Of a DNA stretch of 64,000 bases, positions 52,652 through 61,622 are shown one piece after another (position 1 is the first letter of the stretch; every line of letters starts with the position of its first letter). The notes under the pieces were generated by a model. The model was not told the origin of the DNA and ran no database searches. It was given only the letters and a program-made list of their open reading frames with translations. The position numbers were made by a program, and so were the translations under genes. Source of the stretch: an uncultured Colwellia sp. (GTDB taxonomy: Bacteria > Pseudomonadota > Gammaproteobacteria > Enterobacterales > Alteromonadaceae); assembly GCA_913058145.1 (NCBI GenBank), contig CAJXQM010000002.1, positions 62,001 through 126,000 on the forward strand, read 5' to 3'.

Positions 52652-53715
52652 AACCAGTCACCCTTCATCTTCTACAACACTTAAAACCAGGTGGTATAGA
52701 AAGTTTGGCATTAGAGTTTCAACGTGCTGCACAGCCATTATTTGATGTGCACATCATTTCTCTAGAAAAACACAACGTCAAATGTTACTGGAATAATATC
52801 GATGGTTTTGAAGAATTTATTCACGTATTAAATAAAAAGCCAGGTTGGCAAATGAACATTTTCAGCCAATTAACCGCATTCTTTAAAAAAGTTAAACCTA
52901 TCTATGTTCACACCCATCATATTGGGCCGTTAATATATGGCGGTGTCGCTAAAGCAAACTTTGACAATATTGTTTTTAGCGATGTATCCGCATTATTACC
53001 CGTAAATAGCTTGTTGATGCTAGATAGTCATTTTAAAAATCCAAAGGTGGGTGCTGTTTCAGGTGGTTATAAATTTATTCAAAAAGGAACCGCAGGCGAG
53101 CAATGCTATTGGAAATATCAATCCATGGTTAAAACAAGAGAAAGCTCTATTGCCAGTGTATTAGGCGCTCACGGTGCTTTTTATGCCCTAAGGAAGTCTT
53201 GTTATGACGATGTTCCAGCAGAGACCATTAATGACGATTTTTTGATCCCCATGAATGTTATTAAACAAGGTTATCGTGTGATATATGAGCCTAGAGTCGT
53301 TGCCATTGAACTTGAACAAGTTAATTTAGAGCAAGATATGGGTAGACGATTAAGAATAGCGGCAGGGAACTTTCAACAACTTGTTTATTTACTGCCTTTG
53401 TTATCACCTAAGTATGGCTGGAATGCGATAAATTTTGCTTCTGGTAAAGCGTTAAGAGCAATAATGCCTTTTATATTGGTATTTATCTTTATTGGTAATA
53501 TTTATCTTGCTCCCATTCATACTCTTTTTATATCGCTATTGGCCTGCCAGCTTTTTTTATATGGCCTTGTTATGCTTATTAATGTATTTCAACTTTCACC
53601 TAAATTGAGAGCATTAAAATTAATTTGTTATTTAGTCAATGGTTACTGGGTCGCCTTAAAGGGATCGTTAAAGTACATATTTGGTTTACAAGAAAAAATT
53701 TGGACTAAAATCTAG
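52648..53715 (+). CDS. Apparent GT4 (N-terminal) :: GT2 (C-terminal) glycosyltransferase fusion
   Basis: Starts VTLHLLQHLKPGGIESLALEF...VHTHHIGPLIYGGVAKA (GT4 N-domain) then FSDVSALLPVNSLLMLDSHFKNPKVGAVSGG...GAHGAFYALRK...NDDFLIPM plus C-terminal TM (GT2 C-terminal half). Confidence 0.8.
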   Translation: MKPVTLHLLQHLKPGGIESLALEFQRAAQPLFDVHIISLEKHNVKCYWNNIDGFEEFIHVLNKKPGWQMNIFSQLTAFFKKVKPIYVHTHHIGPLIYGGVAKANFDNIVFSDVSALLPVNSLLMLDSHFKNPKVGAVSGGYKFIQKGTAGEQCYWKYQSMVKTRESSIASVLGAHGAFYALRKSCYDDVPAETINDDFLIPMNVIKQGYRVIYEPRVVAIELEQVNLEQDMGRRLRIAAGNFQQLVYLLPLLSPKYGWNAINFASGKALRAIMPFILVFIFIGNIYLAPIHTLFISLLACQLFLYGLVMLINVFQLSPKLRALKLICYLVNGYWVALKGSLKYIFGLQEKIWTKI

Positions 53716-53723
53716 GAGATATC

Positions 53724-54365
53724 ATGAAACACACTAGCTTTGTACACCCAACGATTTCTATTATTAAAAGAAATATTGATTTAACATTTTCCATAACCTG
53801 TTTGTTATTAACTTTACCCTTGTTTGTAGTGATAGCATTAATGATAAAATTATCCTCACGAGGAGACATTTTTTATTGTCAATTAAGAGTAGGTAAAATG
53901 AAAGACGGAAAAGTTCAGCATTTTAATATGATCAAATTTCGCACTATGGTGACTAATGCCGAAGCGAGCTCTGGTGCTGTTTGGGCAACAAGTAACGATA
54001 ATAGGCTAACCCCTATTGGTAAGTTACTTAGAAAAGTTCGCCTTGATGAACTGCCGCAATTTATTAATGTTATTAAAGGTGATATGTCACTTATCGGGCC
54101 TCGACCTGAAAGGCCTGAAATAGTTATAGAGCTAGACAAAGTAATCCCTTTTTATTCTGAGCGTACTTACGATATTACTCCTGGTATTACTGGCTTAGCA
54201 CAAGTGAATCAAGGATATGATACCTGCATTGATGATGTTAAAACAAAAATAGGTTATGACTTTGCATACTCGCTATCACTTACTAAACCACATAGATGGT
54301 TGTTAATGGATTTAAAAATCGTTTTTAAAACAATACTTATCATGGTGTTAGGACGTGGGCAGTAA
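53724..54365 (+). CDS. Sugar transferase (bacterial phosphoglycosyl transferase; SypR-like)
   Basis: FNMIKFRTMVTNAEA...LRKVRLDELPQFINVIKGDMSLIGPRPERPE. Confidence 0.93.
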   Translation: MKHTSFVHPTISIIKRNIDLTFSITCLLLTLPLFVVIALMIKLSSRGDIFYCQLRVGKMKDGKVQHFNMIKFRTMVTNAEASSGAVWATSNDNRLTPIGKLLRKVRLDELPQFINVIKGDMSLIGPRPERPEIVIELDKVIPFYSERTYDITPGITGLAQVNQGYDTCIDDVKTKIGYDFAYSLSLTKPHRWLLMDLKIVFKTILIMVLGRGQ

Positions 54366-54389
54366 CACTTTTAGCTACAAGGATAAGTG

Positions 54390-55286
54390 ATGACAGATAT
54401 TAATGTGACTTGTATTGGCGGAGGGCACGGTTTAGGGCACCTGTTAGAAATCATCAATGATTTTGACAACGTCAATTTAACTGGCATTGTTAGTACTACT
54501 GATAATGGGGGGTCTACTGGCCGTTTGAGGGAAAGCTGCGATACAATTTCTTGGGGCGACATTCGCTATTGTTTATCAAAATTAACTAAAGCTGTATCAA
54601 ATAAAGAGTCTTCAACTAAAGCACTCTTATTTGAATATCGCTTCGATAAATCAGGCGTTCTCTCAGGGCATAACCTAGGAAATTTAATGTTTTGCGCCGT
54701 TGATTCTCTTTGCCTAAGACCTACTAAAACGGTGCAGGTGATGCGTGAATATTTGGGAGTTAAAGCAAATATTTTACCTATGTCTGACGCAGTAACTCAC
54801 CTGGTGAGTCACTGCGCTGAGCATTGTTATGTTGGCGAAGTTGAAGTTGATGAACACGCTAGCCAAGGCATTAACAATCTAGTATTAACACCTATGGTTC
54901 AACCCAGCGAAGAAGTTTTATACTCCTTACAAAATGCAAATATTTTATTTCTTGGTCCAGGGAGTTTTTATACCAGTACCCTACCGAGCCTATTAATGAA
55001 TACTGTTATTGATGCTATTAATCACAATACTAAACTTAAAGTTTATTTTATTACTAATGTGGAAGATGAGTTCAACGGCCAACGCGACGAAATACATGAC
55101 CAACTTGAATTCATTAGGAAGCTAGGACTAACAAAAACGGTTCACTCCTTGATCCCCCGCCATCGCGTTTCCTCTTCTATCGAATTATGTAAACCTTATA
55201 CTATCGCCGAGCTTCCTGGGGATATTGGCGGCAGGCATCAACAGCCATTTTATCGAGAACAGCTGCTTGAACTTATACAACGATAG
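54390..55286 (+). CDS. YvcK/CofD-family protein
   Basis: CIGGGHGLGHLL, VSTTDNGGSTGRLRE, LGPGSFYTSTLPSLL. Confidence 0.9.
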   Translation: MTDINVTCIGGGHGLGHLLEIINDFDNVNLTGIVSTTDNGGSTGRLRESCDTISWGDIRYCLSKLTKAVSNKESSTKALLFEYRFDKSGVLSGHNLGNLMFCAVDSLCLRPTKTVQVMREYLGVKANILPMSDAVTHLVSHCAEHCYVGEVEVDEHASQGINNLVLTPMVQPSEEVLYSLQNANILFLGPGSFYTSTLPSLLMNTVIDAINHNTKLKVYFITNVEDEFNGQRDEIHDQLEFIRKLGLTKTVHSLIPRHRVSSSIELCKPYTIAELPGDIGGRHQQPFYREQLLELIQR

Positions 55287-55360
55287 CAATGTACTGTCTC
55301 TTCCTATATGCCTGCACTGACTCAAGCTTTTTTTAATTACTCATTCGTTGTTCCTTATTT

Positions 55361-55394
55361 GCAATTTGCAATTCGCAATTCGCAATTTGCATTC
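55361..55394. repeat. 7-bp tandem repeat GCAATT(T/C), about 4.9 units
   Basis: gcaattt gcaattc gcaattc gcaattt gcattc. Confidence 0.85.
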
Positions 55395-55463
55395 TATTTT
55401 TATTTTTAATGAAGTAAGACAATCCCAAACAAACTAACCAGTTGATAAAAAAGATATTATTAT

Positions 55464-55479
55464 TGGCTCGAACATTGCT
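55464..55479 (+). promoter_or_regulatory. Strong candidate sigma-54 promoter upstream of the STAS gene
   Basis: TGGCTCGAACATTGCT, near-consensus, GG-N10-GC, 38 bp upstream of the ORF. Confidence 0.7.
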
Positions 55480-55516
55480 TCCACTACTATGAATTAACTA
55501 AAAAGGTGGAACTGTT

Positions 55517-55867
55517 ATGTTAAATGAAACTTATAATCTAATTAACGATTTTATAATTAAGATCAACGGAAACTTTGATGCAGATACGGTAAATATCATG
55601 AAAGATAATATAGAAACGTATAGCAAACTAAGTACAAATATTGTCTTTGATCTTGAACATGTACCTTTTATCGATTCATCAGGCATTGGCGCGATCATAT
55701 TTTTATATAAAAGAATGGTAGCTAAAGGGTATATAGTCTGCGTTACTGGATTAACAAAACAACCGCTAGAATTGTTTCAAATGCTGTTTCTAGATAAAAC
55801 GATAAATTGTTATCAAAATATCGACTGTTATCTAGATACAACACCTAATTTGCAAATTGCAAGCTAA
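55517..55867 (+). CDS. STAS domain protein (SypA-like anti-sigma-factor antagonist family)
   Basis: NIVFDLEHVPFIDSSGIGAIIFLYKRM. Confidence 0.88.
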   Translation: MLNETYNLINDFIIKINGNFDADTVNIMKDNIETYSKLSTNIVFDLEHVPFIDSSGIGAIIFLYKRMVAKGYIVCVTGLTKQPLELFQMLFLDKTINCYQNIDCYLDTTPNLQIAS

Positions 55868-56700
55868 TGGTTTCTAAAACTATTTTGGTGTTACTATCTG
55901 CTAGCATGGGATTGTCAGCTTGTAGTACACCAAAAAAATCAAGTTACAACACTCATTTATTTCCGCTTGTTGGTAATTCAATAAGTTTAGATAAAACGCA
56001 AATAAAAATGTATATTGCTAGCGCAGAGTCTCAACTGTTATTACTGCAACAACAAGAATCTAAACGATGCATATCAGGCCAGTTAGGTATTGCACAATCG
56101 TATTTAGCGCGAGCAACCGCTGAGCATAATGCCGATATGGAAAAAGATGCTTTTATAACATTGATCGAACTTGATCGACAATTTCGTAAAATTCACTGTA
56201 TAAATAAATATATAAAGGGTCATTTAGGTTGTAGTTATACCAACAAAAAAATAGTACTAAAACGTTGGTACAATGAGGGAGATCTTACTCAATGTGCAAA
56301 TTCATCGATAGCAAGAGAGAAAACTAAAATTGAAAAGAAACACATATTAATTACTGAAACATTGCATGATTTTAATCAAGACGAAATAAAACCCATATAT
56401 TACCCACCACTCAATAAACTGATTGAATTAATTAAAAGTTATCCAAGCTCAAAATTACTCATCCGCGGCCATACCGATACTACAGGAAGTACGTCATACA
56501 ACAGTGAGCTAAGTAAGAGACGGGCACAAAATGTTGCCAAATATTTCACAGAAAAAGGCATTGATGCTTCACAAATTGTTATAGAAAACAAAGGAGAGGA
56601 AAGTATCAGGGAAATTGAGAAAAATAACGCTTCAAAAGTATTTAATCGCTATACATCTATCACCTTATCTTTAGATACCAGTACTAAAAGTAACATATAG
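55867..56700 (+). CDS. OmpA-family lipoprotein (SypB-like)
   Basis: Lipobox GLSACST; LLIRGHTDTTGSTSYNSELSKRRAQNVAKYF. Confidence 0.9.
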   Translation: MVSKTILVLLSASMGLSACSTPKKSSYNTHLFPLVGNSISLDKTQIKMYIASAESQLLLLQQQESKRCISGQLGIAQSYLARATAEHNADMEKDAFITLIELDRQFRKIHCINKYIKGHLGCSYTNKKIVLKRWYNEGDLTQCANSSIAREKTKIEKKHILITETLHDFNQDEIKPIYYPPLNKLIELIKSYPSSKLLIRGHTDTTGSTSYNSELSKRRAQNVAKYFTEKGIDASQIVIENKGEESIREIEKNNASKVFNRYTSITLSLDTSTKSNI

Positions 56701-56710
56701 GAAATTAATT

Positions 56711-58816
56711 ATGTTTAAACTATTAATCGCCTTACTAACCTATGTATTTGTTATTATTTCTGCTATATCAGCTGAAATCATCATTCGGCCTGGTGATGTA
56801 CTGCAAATTGAAATCCCCGGTGAAGTTGAATTTAAAAACCCATTTCAAGTCAAACGTGATGGCACGCTCAATTTACCTGAAGTAGGTAAAGTGTCAATTA
56901 TCGATAAAACACTAACGCAAGCAAACGAAGATCTAGCTAAATTATTAGCCGCAGAATATCGCGCCATTAACAACTTTAAAGTCTACCTAGTTGAAAGGCG
57001 AGTACCTATTAAAGTGTTAGGTTTTGTTGAAACTCCTGGATTGATCGATTTACCGGAGAATGGAAACATACAAATGGCGCTGCAAAAATCTGGAGGTGCA
57101 GTAGCTGGAGCTCAACTTGACAGGATACAGTTACATCGTCAAGGGAAGGTAACAATCTTTGATTATAAAAAATATTTAGACACTGGTGATTTTTCAATAT
57201 TACCTAAAGTTGAGCCTTTAGATATAATTTTCGTCCCCGCATCGCCTTTAATTGGTAATGTTCAAATGGATTTTGATGCGGCAACCTTATCAAGTGGTGG
57301 TGATGGTTCTGATGTCAAAACATCTATTAAAGTTTTTGGTGAAGTCATAAAACCCGGCGTTTTTTCTTTTAAAAAAGGTAATACTCTAGTCGATATGCTA
57401 ATGAGAGCTGGTGGTGTAACTCGGTATGCTGGCGTTGAACATATACGCGTGATTAACCAAGGAGCACCACAGCTTTTTGATCTAAAATCATATTTAGATA
57501 CCGGTGATGCTTCGCATATGCCAAAAATCACACCGGGTTCTACCTTATTTATTCCGATCCAGGAAAAAGAAATTAAAAATGGCGCACGAACGGTTTATGT
57601 TATGGGTGAAGTTTTTAAGCCTGGGGCATATGAAGCGCCAGCGAACACAAAGTTTTTTGATATTTTGGCAAATGCTGGTGGCCCTAGTCGCTTTGCTGAA
57701 TCGAGAAAGATTAGAATTATTCGGGCATCAGGCAAAGTAGATGATTTCGACTTACAAGCCTATACTGAAGGATTAACACAAGCGGCCGTCCCCACGGTAT
57801 CCCCTGGAGATGCCATATTTGTTCCTGAAAAAACCGATTTGAATGAAAAGTCATGGCTTAAAATCACGCCTGACAGAGCCATTAAACTGATAGGTGCGGT
57901 GAAAAAACCTGGCCGATATGAATGGGGCGATGAAATGAGCTTCCTTGATATTTTGGCCCATGCTGGTGGACCAACGCAATATGCTGATATGTCTCAAGTA
58001 ATAGTTCTAAAAAAAGGCCAGAAAAAACAGATGGAACCATTCGATTTAGAGAGCTTCATTTCTAAAGGAGGCGACTTCTCTTTGTTGCCTAACATATCAG
58101 CAGGGGACACTATCATTATCAATGAAAGACAACGTGATGTTATCGATAATAAGGCTTCATGGTTACGTCAACCTCAAGAATTATCAATTTATATTTTCGG
58201 TCAAGTAGGATTGCCTGGGCGGTATGCTTTTAATAATAAATTACACATTTTAGATATACTTTCAGCTGCTAATGGACCGACTCAAGCCGCAGATATTCAT
58301 AATATAAAAATAACTCACCGCAATGGTTTTCAAAGTAAAGTAAGTACCCTTGATTTAGGTTTGTACTTTGAAACTGGCGATGAGACTTTATTACCAATAG
58401 TTAAATCGGGTGACACTATTTACGTTCCAGAAAGAGACAGGCAATGGATCGACAATAAGAAAGAACAAACGGTTCGAATAATCGGGGCGGTAGTAAAACC
58501 AGGACGCTACAAGTTTAGCTCAAACATGACAATTTTAGATATCTTAGCTGAATCAGGCGGTCCAACCCAAGCTGCTTATTTGGAAAAAATTATGGTAATA
58601 AATATTTCTAAAAGCAAAGCAGAGGAAAATGTTAGCCGCGTTTTTGATTTAGAATCGTTTATCGAACAGCCAGACTTCACCAAATTACCACTGGTACGTC
58701 TTGGCGACACCATTTTTGTACCAGATGTATCTCAAAATAATTGGAATGTTTTTATGGCTAACGTCAAAGATATGCTTAGCATAGTATCGCTTGTTGCCAT
58801 TTCTGGAGGCTTATAA
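56711..58816 (+). CDS. Polysaccharide export protein with multiple SLBB domains (SypC/Wza-like)
   Basis: IRPGDVLQIEIPGE then repeated GxVxxPGxYxx...DILAxAGGPTQ blocks. Confidence 0.92.
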   Translation: MFKLLIALLTYVFVIISAISAEIIIRPGDVLQIEIPGEVEFKNPFQVKRDGTLNLPEVGKVSIIDKTLTQANEDLAKLLAAEYRAINNFKVYLVERRVPIKVLGFVETPGLIDLPENGNIQMALQKSGGAVAGAQLDRIQLHRQGKVTIFDYKKYLDTGDFSILPKVEPLDIIFVPASPLIGNVQMDFDAATLSSGGDGSDVKTSIKVFGEVIKPGVFSFKKGNTLVDMLMRAGGVTRYAGVEHIRVINQGAPQLFDLKSYLDTGDASHMPKITPGSTLFIPIQEKEIKNGARTVYVMGEVFKPGAYEAPANTKFFDILANAGGPSRFAESRKIRIIRASGKVDDFDLQAYTEGLTQAAVPTVSPGDAIFVPEKTDLNEKSWLKITPDRAIKLIGAVKKPGRYEWGDEMSFLDILAHAGGPTQYADMSQVIVLKKGQKKQMEPFDLESFISKGGDFSLLPNISAGDTIIINERQRDVIDNKASWLRQPQELSIYIFGQVGLPGRYAFNNKLHILDILSAANGPTQAADIHNIKITHRNGFQSKVSTLDLGLYFETGDETLLPIVKSGDTIYVPERDRQWIDNKKEQTVRIIGAVVKPGRYKFSSNMTILDILAESGGPTQAAYLEKIMVINISKSKAEENVSRVFDLESFIEQPDFTKLPLVRLGDTIFVPDVSQNNWNVFMANVKDMLSIVSLVAISGGL

Positions 58817-58818
58817 TA

Positions 58819-59513
58819 TGCAAGAATTACCGATTCATTATTCAGAAGTTGAAGCGATATACAATCAAACTCTTGGTTCGGGTTATAGCACCTTAGCGAT
58901 TACTTCGGCTAAAGCCGGAGAAGGAAAAACGACGGTTGCACAGGCCATTGCTAAACGAGCTCAAGTGGTTGGTAAAATAGTGTTGTTGGTTGAAATGAAT
59001 ACCTTTAACCCTGTTTTATCCAAAGCCTTACGCACTTCAATAACAAAGCCAGTAACGTCAAATGAAATTGTTGCTATTGAAGATAAAGGCTATAGCTTAC
59101 TCCCTGCCCCCGAAAATATTCGTGATATTTTACATTACCGAGAAAAGCATTTATTACTTGAATCAATCAAGCAATGGCTCGTTGAATTTGATTGTATTAT
59201 CTTTGATACCTCAGCATTAACGTCACAAAACCAAAGCAACATACCTGCAGAAATCATCTGTCAAGTATGTGAAGGTGCATTACTGGTAATTGAAGCAGGT
59301 ACAACCCCAGCTAACTTGATAAAAGAAAGTGTTGAAAAATTGAAACTCAAAAATGTTAACTTAATAGGATCGATAATAAATGATATAAATAACCCTTCAT
59401 TATTAACTGAATTACAAAGAGAAACCTATCGCCTTAACCGACTGTTCCCTAAAGTGATGGCGAAGCTTAGAAAGAAATTTGCCAGTTTAGTTTTACTCAA
59501 TATTTCTGTTTAG
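58819..59513 (+). CDS. BY-kinase-like / CpsD-CapB P-loop ATPase (SypD-like)
   Basis: AITSAKAGEGKTTVAQAIAKRA; ATG 58819 (MQELPIHYSEVEAIYN) preferred over the ORF-track start. Confidence 0.85.
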
Positions 59514-59904
59514 GCGTTTAGACTAGGTAAATGATATAAACCCGCTAAATATATCTGTATCACTTGCTAAACAACATGTTTTTATGTGAAATCATTGTAT
59601 AATAACGATATTTACGCTGCATGAGTGGTGTTCAATCAGATAGAAAGAAACGTTTCACAAACTAAAGTGAGTAGTAGGTTGGTTGGTCAACACGCATACC
59701 AATCCCTTCAAGAACATAAATATAGCGAAGTTTTATTATAATCGCGGTAAATTAATGTAAGTTTGTCCCTGGGTGTAAAATCACTTTAGATCAATACTCC
59801 CAGAACGGTTTTTTCTTGCCCTAGCCATAAGGTGATTCAGAAAACCTAAAATAATAACGAATAATTTCCCCTAATGCCGTAAATAGAATGAATCCCGCCT
59901 GATT

Positions 59905-61293
59905 TTACTGTGTTTCTGCGTCATTTGATGCTTCTTTATTGTCGACAAATTGTGCCACGGAGGCTGTGAGTGCAAGCAAAATATATATTGGCCAGGTAAA
60001 TCCTTGCGTCAAAAAAGAGCCCGATATACAAAAGGATAAGAATCCCGCAAAGTTACCCTCGCTTATCGAACGAATAACAGCTGGATATTTACTGCCACGG
60101 CGAGTCACTATAATTAAGGTGTTACGTGACGCTTTAAAGATCCTAGTCATCATGATTAAATAAACTGCTAGACCAACAAACCCCGTTTCTGCTAATACGC
60201 CAAACCAGGTACTATGAACCGCATGATTCAAACCATCCCAAAATGGGGTGTAATAATAATAATTGTAATAAAAGTTATCAATTCCAACGCCTGTCAATGG
60301 GTTATCAAGCGCCATCCCAATAGCAGCCTCCCAGGCGTGAATCCTCCCCATTGCCGACTCATCTACGCCACCCTCTGCAGCACCACCTGATTGCCTATCA
60401 CTGATTCCTGCAAGAATAAACAAAGCGAGAGTGCACAGACCGCCAACGCTGAAGAAAAACGCTTTCGATTTTACTCTGCGATAAGTTACAATGCCAACTA
60501 CCGCAATAACTCCAAGTAATCCCCCACGGCTTTGCGTTGCGATGATGGCACTAAACAATACGATAGTTGCTACGAGCCCAAAATATCGTAACCTTAGGCT
60601 TAACCCTGAAGTCAACAATAGTGAGATGGCAAAAGAAAAGGGGAAAAGTAATACCAAAGAAAGATCATTAGGGTCACCTAATACTGACTGTATATTCCTG
60701 CCAATGGTCACGCGGGTACCTTCGACCAAACCTATACCATTTATTTTATTGAATAGCGCGATAAAACCCACGATCAATCCTGCGCAGGGCATCATAATTA
60801 AAGTCAATTTAAAATGCTTAACTTCGGTAAGTAGCCAAGCTAGTACGGGAACCATAATAGCCATTTTAATATAGCTAGATTGGAAAGTCGCAATTGCTTC
60901 AGATCGATTGGTAGCAGTCAATAAACCGATAAACACGAGCATAAAGAAAATAAAAAAAGCCTGTAATTCTGGTCTGCTATAGGGTTGGATTTTTTTACTG
61001 ATCACTAAGTGCCAAATAAGTGTTGATATAGTAGCAAGAGAAAGCAATAAGGGAATGCGTAGTGTATACAATATGGGTATTGCTTCGTGAATGCGGAAAA
61101 AGGAGAAAACAATAAACAGTAAACCAATTGGCACGGGAAAATGTACAACGAAGATAAGGGCAAGAGGTATTAGACCAAAAGCAATGGGAACAACGGGCTG
61201 AGGCACTAGCGACCAAATAAGTCCAATCAAACAACATAGAATGGTAACAAACCATAGAAGATTAGTATTAAGTTGTAGTCTCCCAGCTTGCAT
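59905..61293 (-). CDS. O-antigen ligase family protein
   Basis: Polytopic; TQSRGGLLGVIAVV, DNPLTGVGIDNFYYNYYYYTPFWDGLNHAVHSTWFGVLAETG. Confidence 0.9.
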   Translation of the reverse strand: MQAGRLQLNTNLLWFVTILCCLIGLIWSLVPQPVVPIAFGLIPLALIFVVHFPVPIGLLFIVFSFFRIHEAIPILYTLRIPLLLSLATISTLIWHLVISKKIQPYSRPELQAFFIFFMLVFIGLLTATNRSEAIATFQSSYIKMAIMVPVLAWLLTEVKHFKLTLIMMPCAGLIVGFIALFNKINGIGLVEGTRVTIGRNIQSVLGDPNDLSLVLLFPFSFAISLLLTSGLSLRLRYFGLVATIVLFSAIIATQSRGGLLGVIAVVGIVTYRRVKSKAFFFSVGGLCTLALFILAGISDRQSGGAAEGGVDESAMGRIHAWEAAIGMALDNPLTGVGIDNFYYNYYYYTPFWDGLNHAVHSTWFGVLAETGFVGLAVYLIMMTRIFKASRNTLIIVTRRGSKYPAVIRSISEGNFAGFLSFCISGSFLTQGFTWPIYILLALTASVAQFVDNKEASNDAETQ

Positions 61294-61334
61294 AAGTATT
61301 CATACTATAATATTTTATTAGATTACCTAAAAGA

Positions 61335-61350
61335 GCAAATTTCATACCAA
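61335..61350 (-). promoter_or_regulatory. Candidate sigma-54 promoter of the O-antigen ligase gene
   Basis: Minus strand TTGGTATGAAATTTGC, GG-N10-GC, about 40 bp upstream of the ORF. Confidence 0.5.
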
Positions 61351-61570
61351 CTAAAAACAAAACAATAAATACATGTTTTTAAAAAATATAATGTAAATAT
61401 CATTACAAGATAATAACCTTATCTGTCATGTTCATATTTTAGCCAACAATACTCTTACTGATTAGCACTAAATTGCTTTGCCAACCTGTATATATTTTGC
61501 AATTAGCGAATGAAAATATATTTCTCTAGATACACCTGCCCTCAGACCCGTATTAAAGTGTTTTTTCAAC

Positions 61571-61586
61571 TGGCCTATTTTATGCA
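61571..61586 (+). promoter_or_regulatory. Candidate sigma-54 promoter of the GT4/flippase genes
   Basis: TGGCCTATTTTATGCA, GG-N10-GC, 36 bp upstream of ATG 61623. Confidence 0.45.
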
Positions 61587-61622
61587 ACCTAAACGTATAA
61601 CACGTTGAGCAAGAGATTTACT

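Noticed and set aside
55361-55394. Considered as a CRISPR-like array
   Set aside because: Heptamer repeats without spacers; no cas genes in the window.
59514-59904. Possible gene or IS remnant between the BY-kinase-like and O-antigen ligase genes
   Set aside because: Both strands gave only short stop-interrupted peptides without recognisable family signal.
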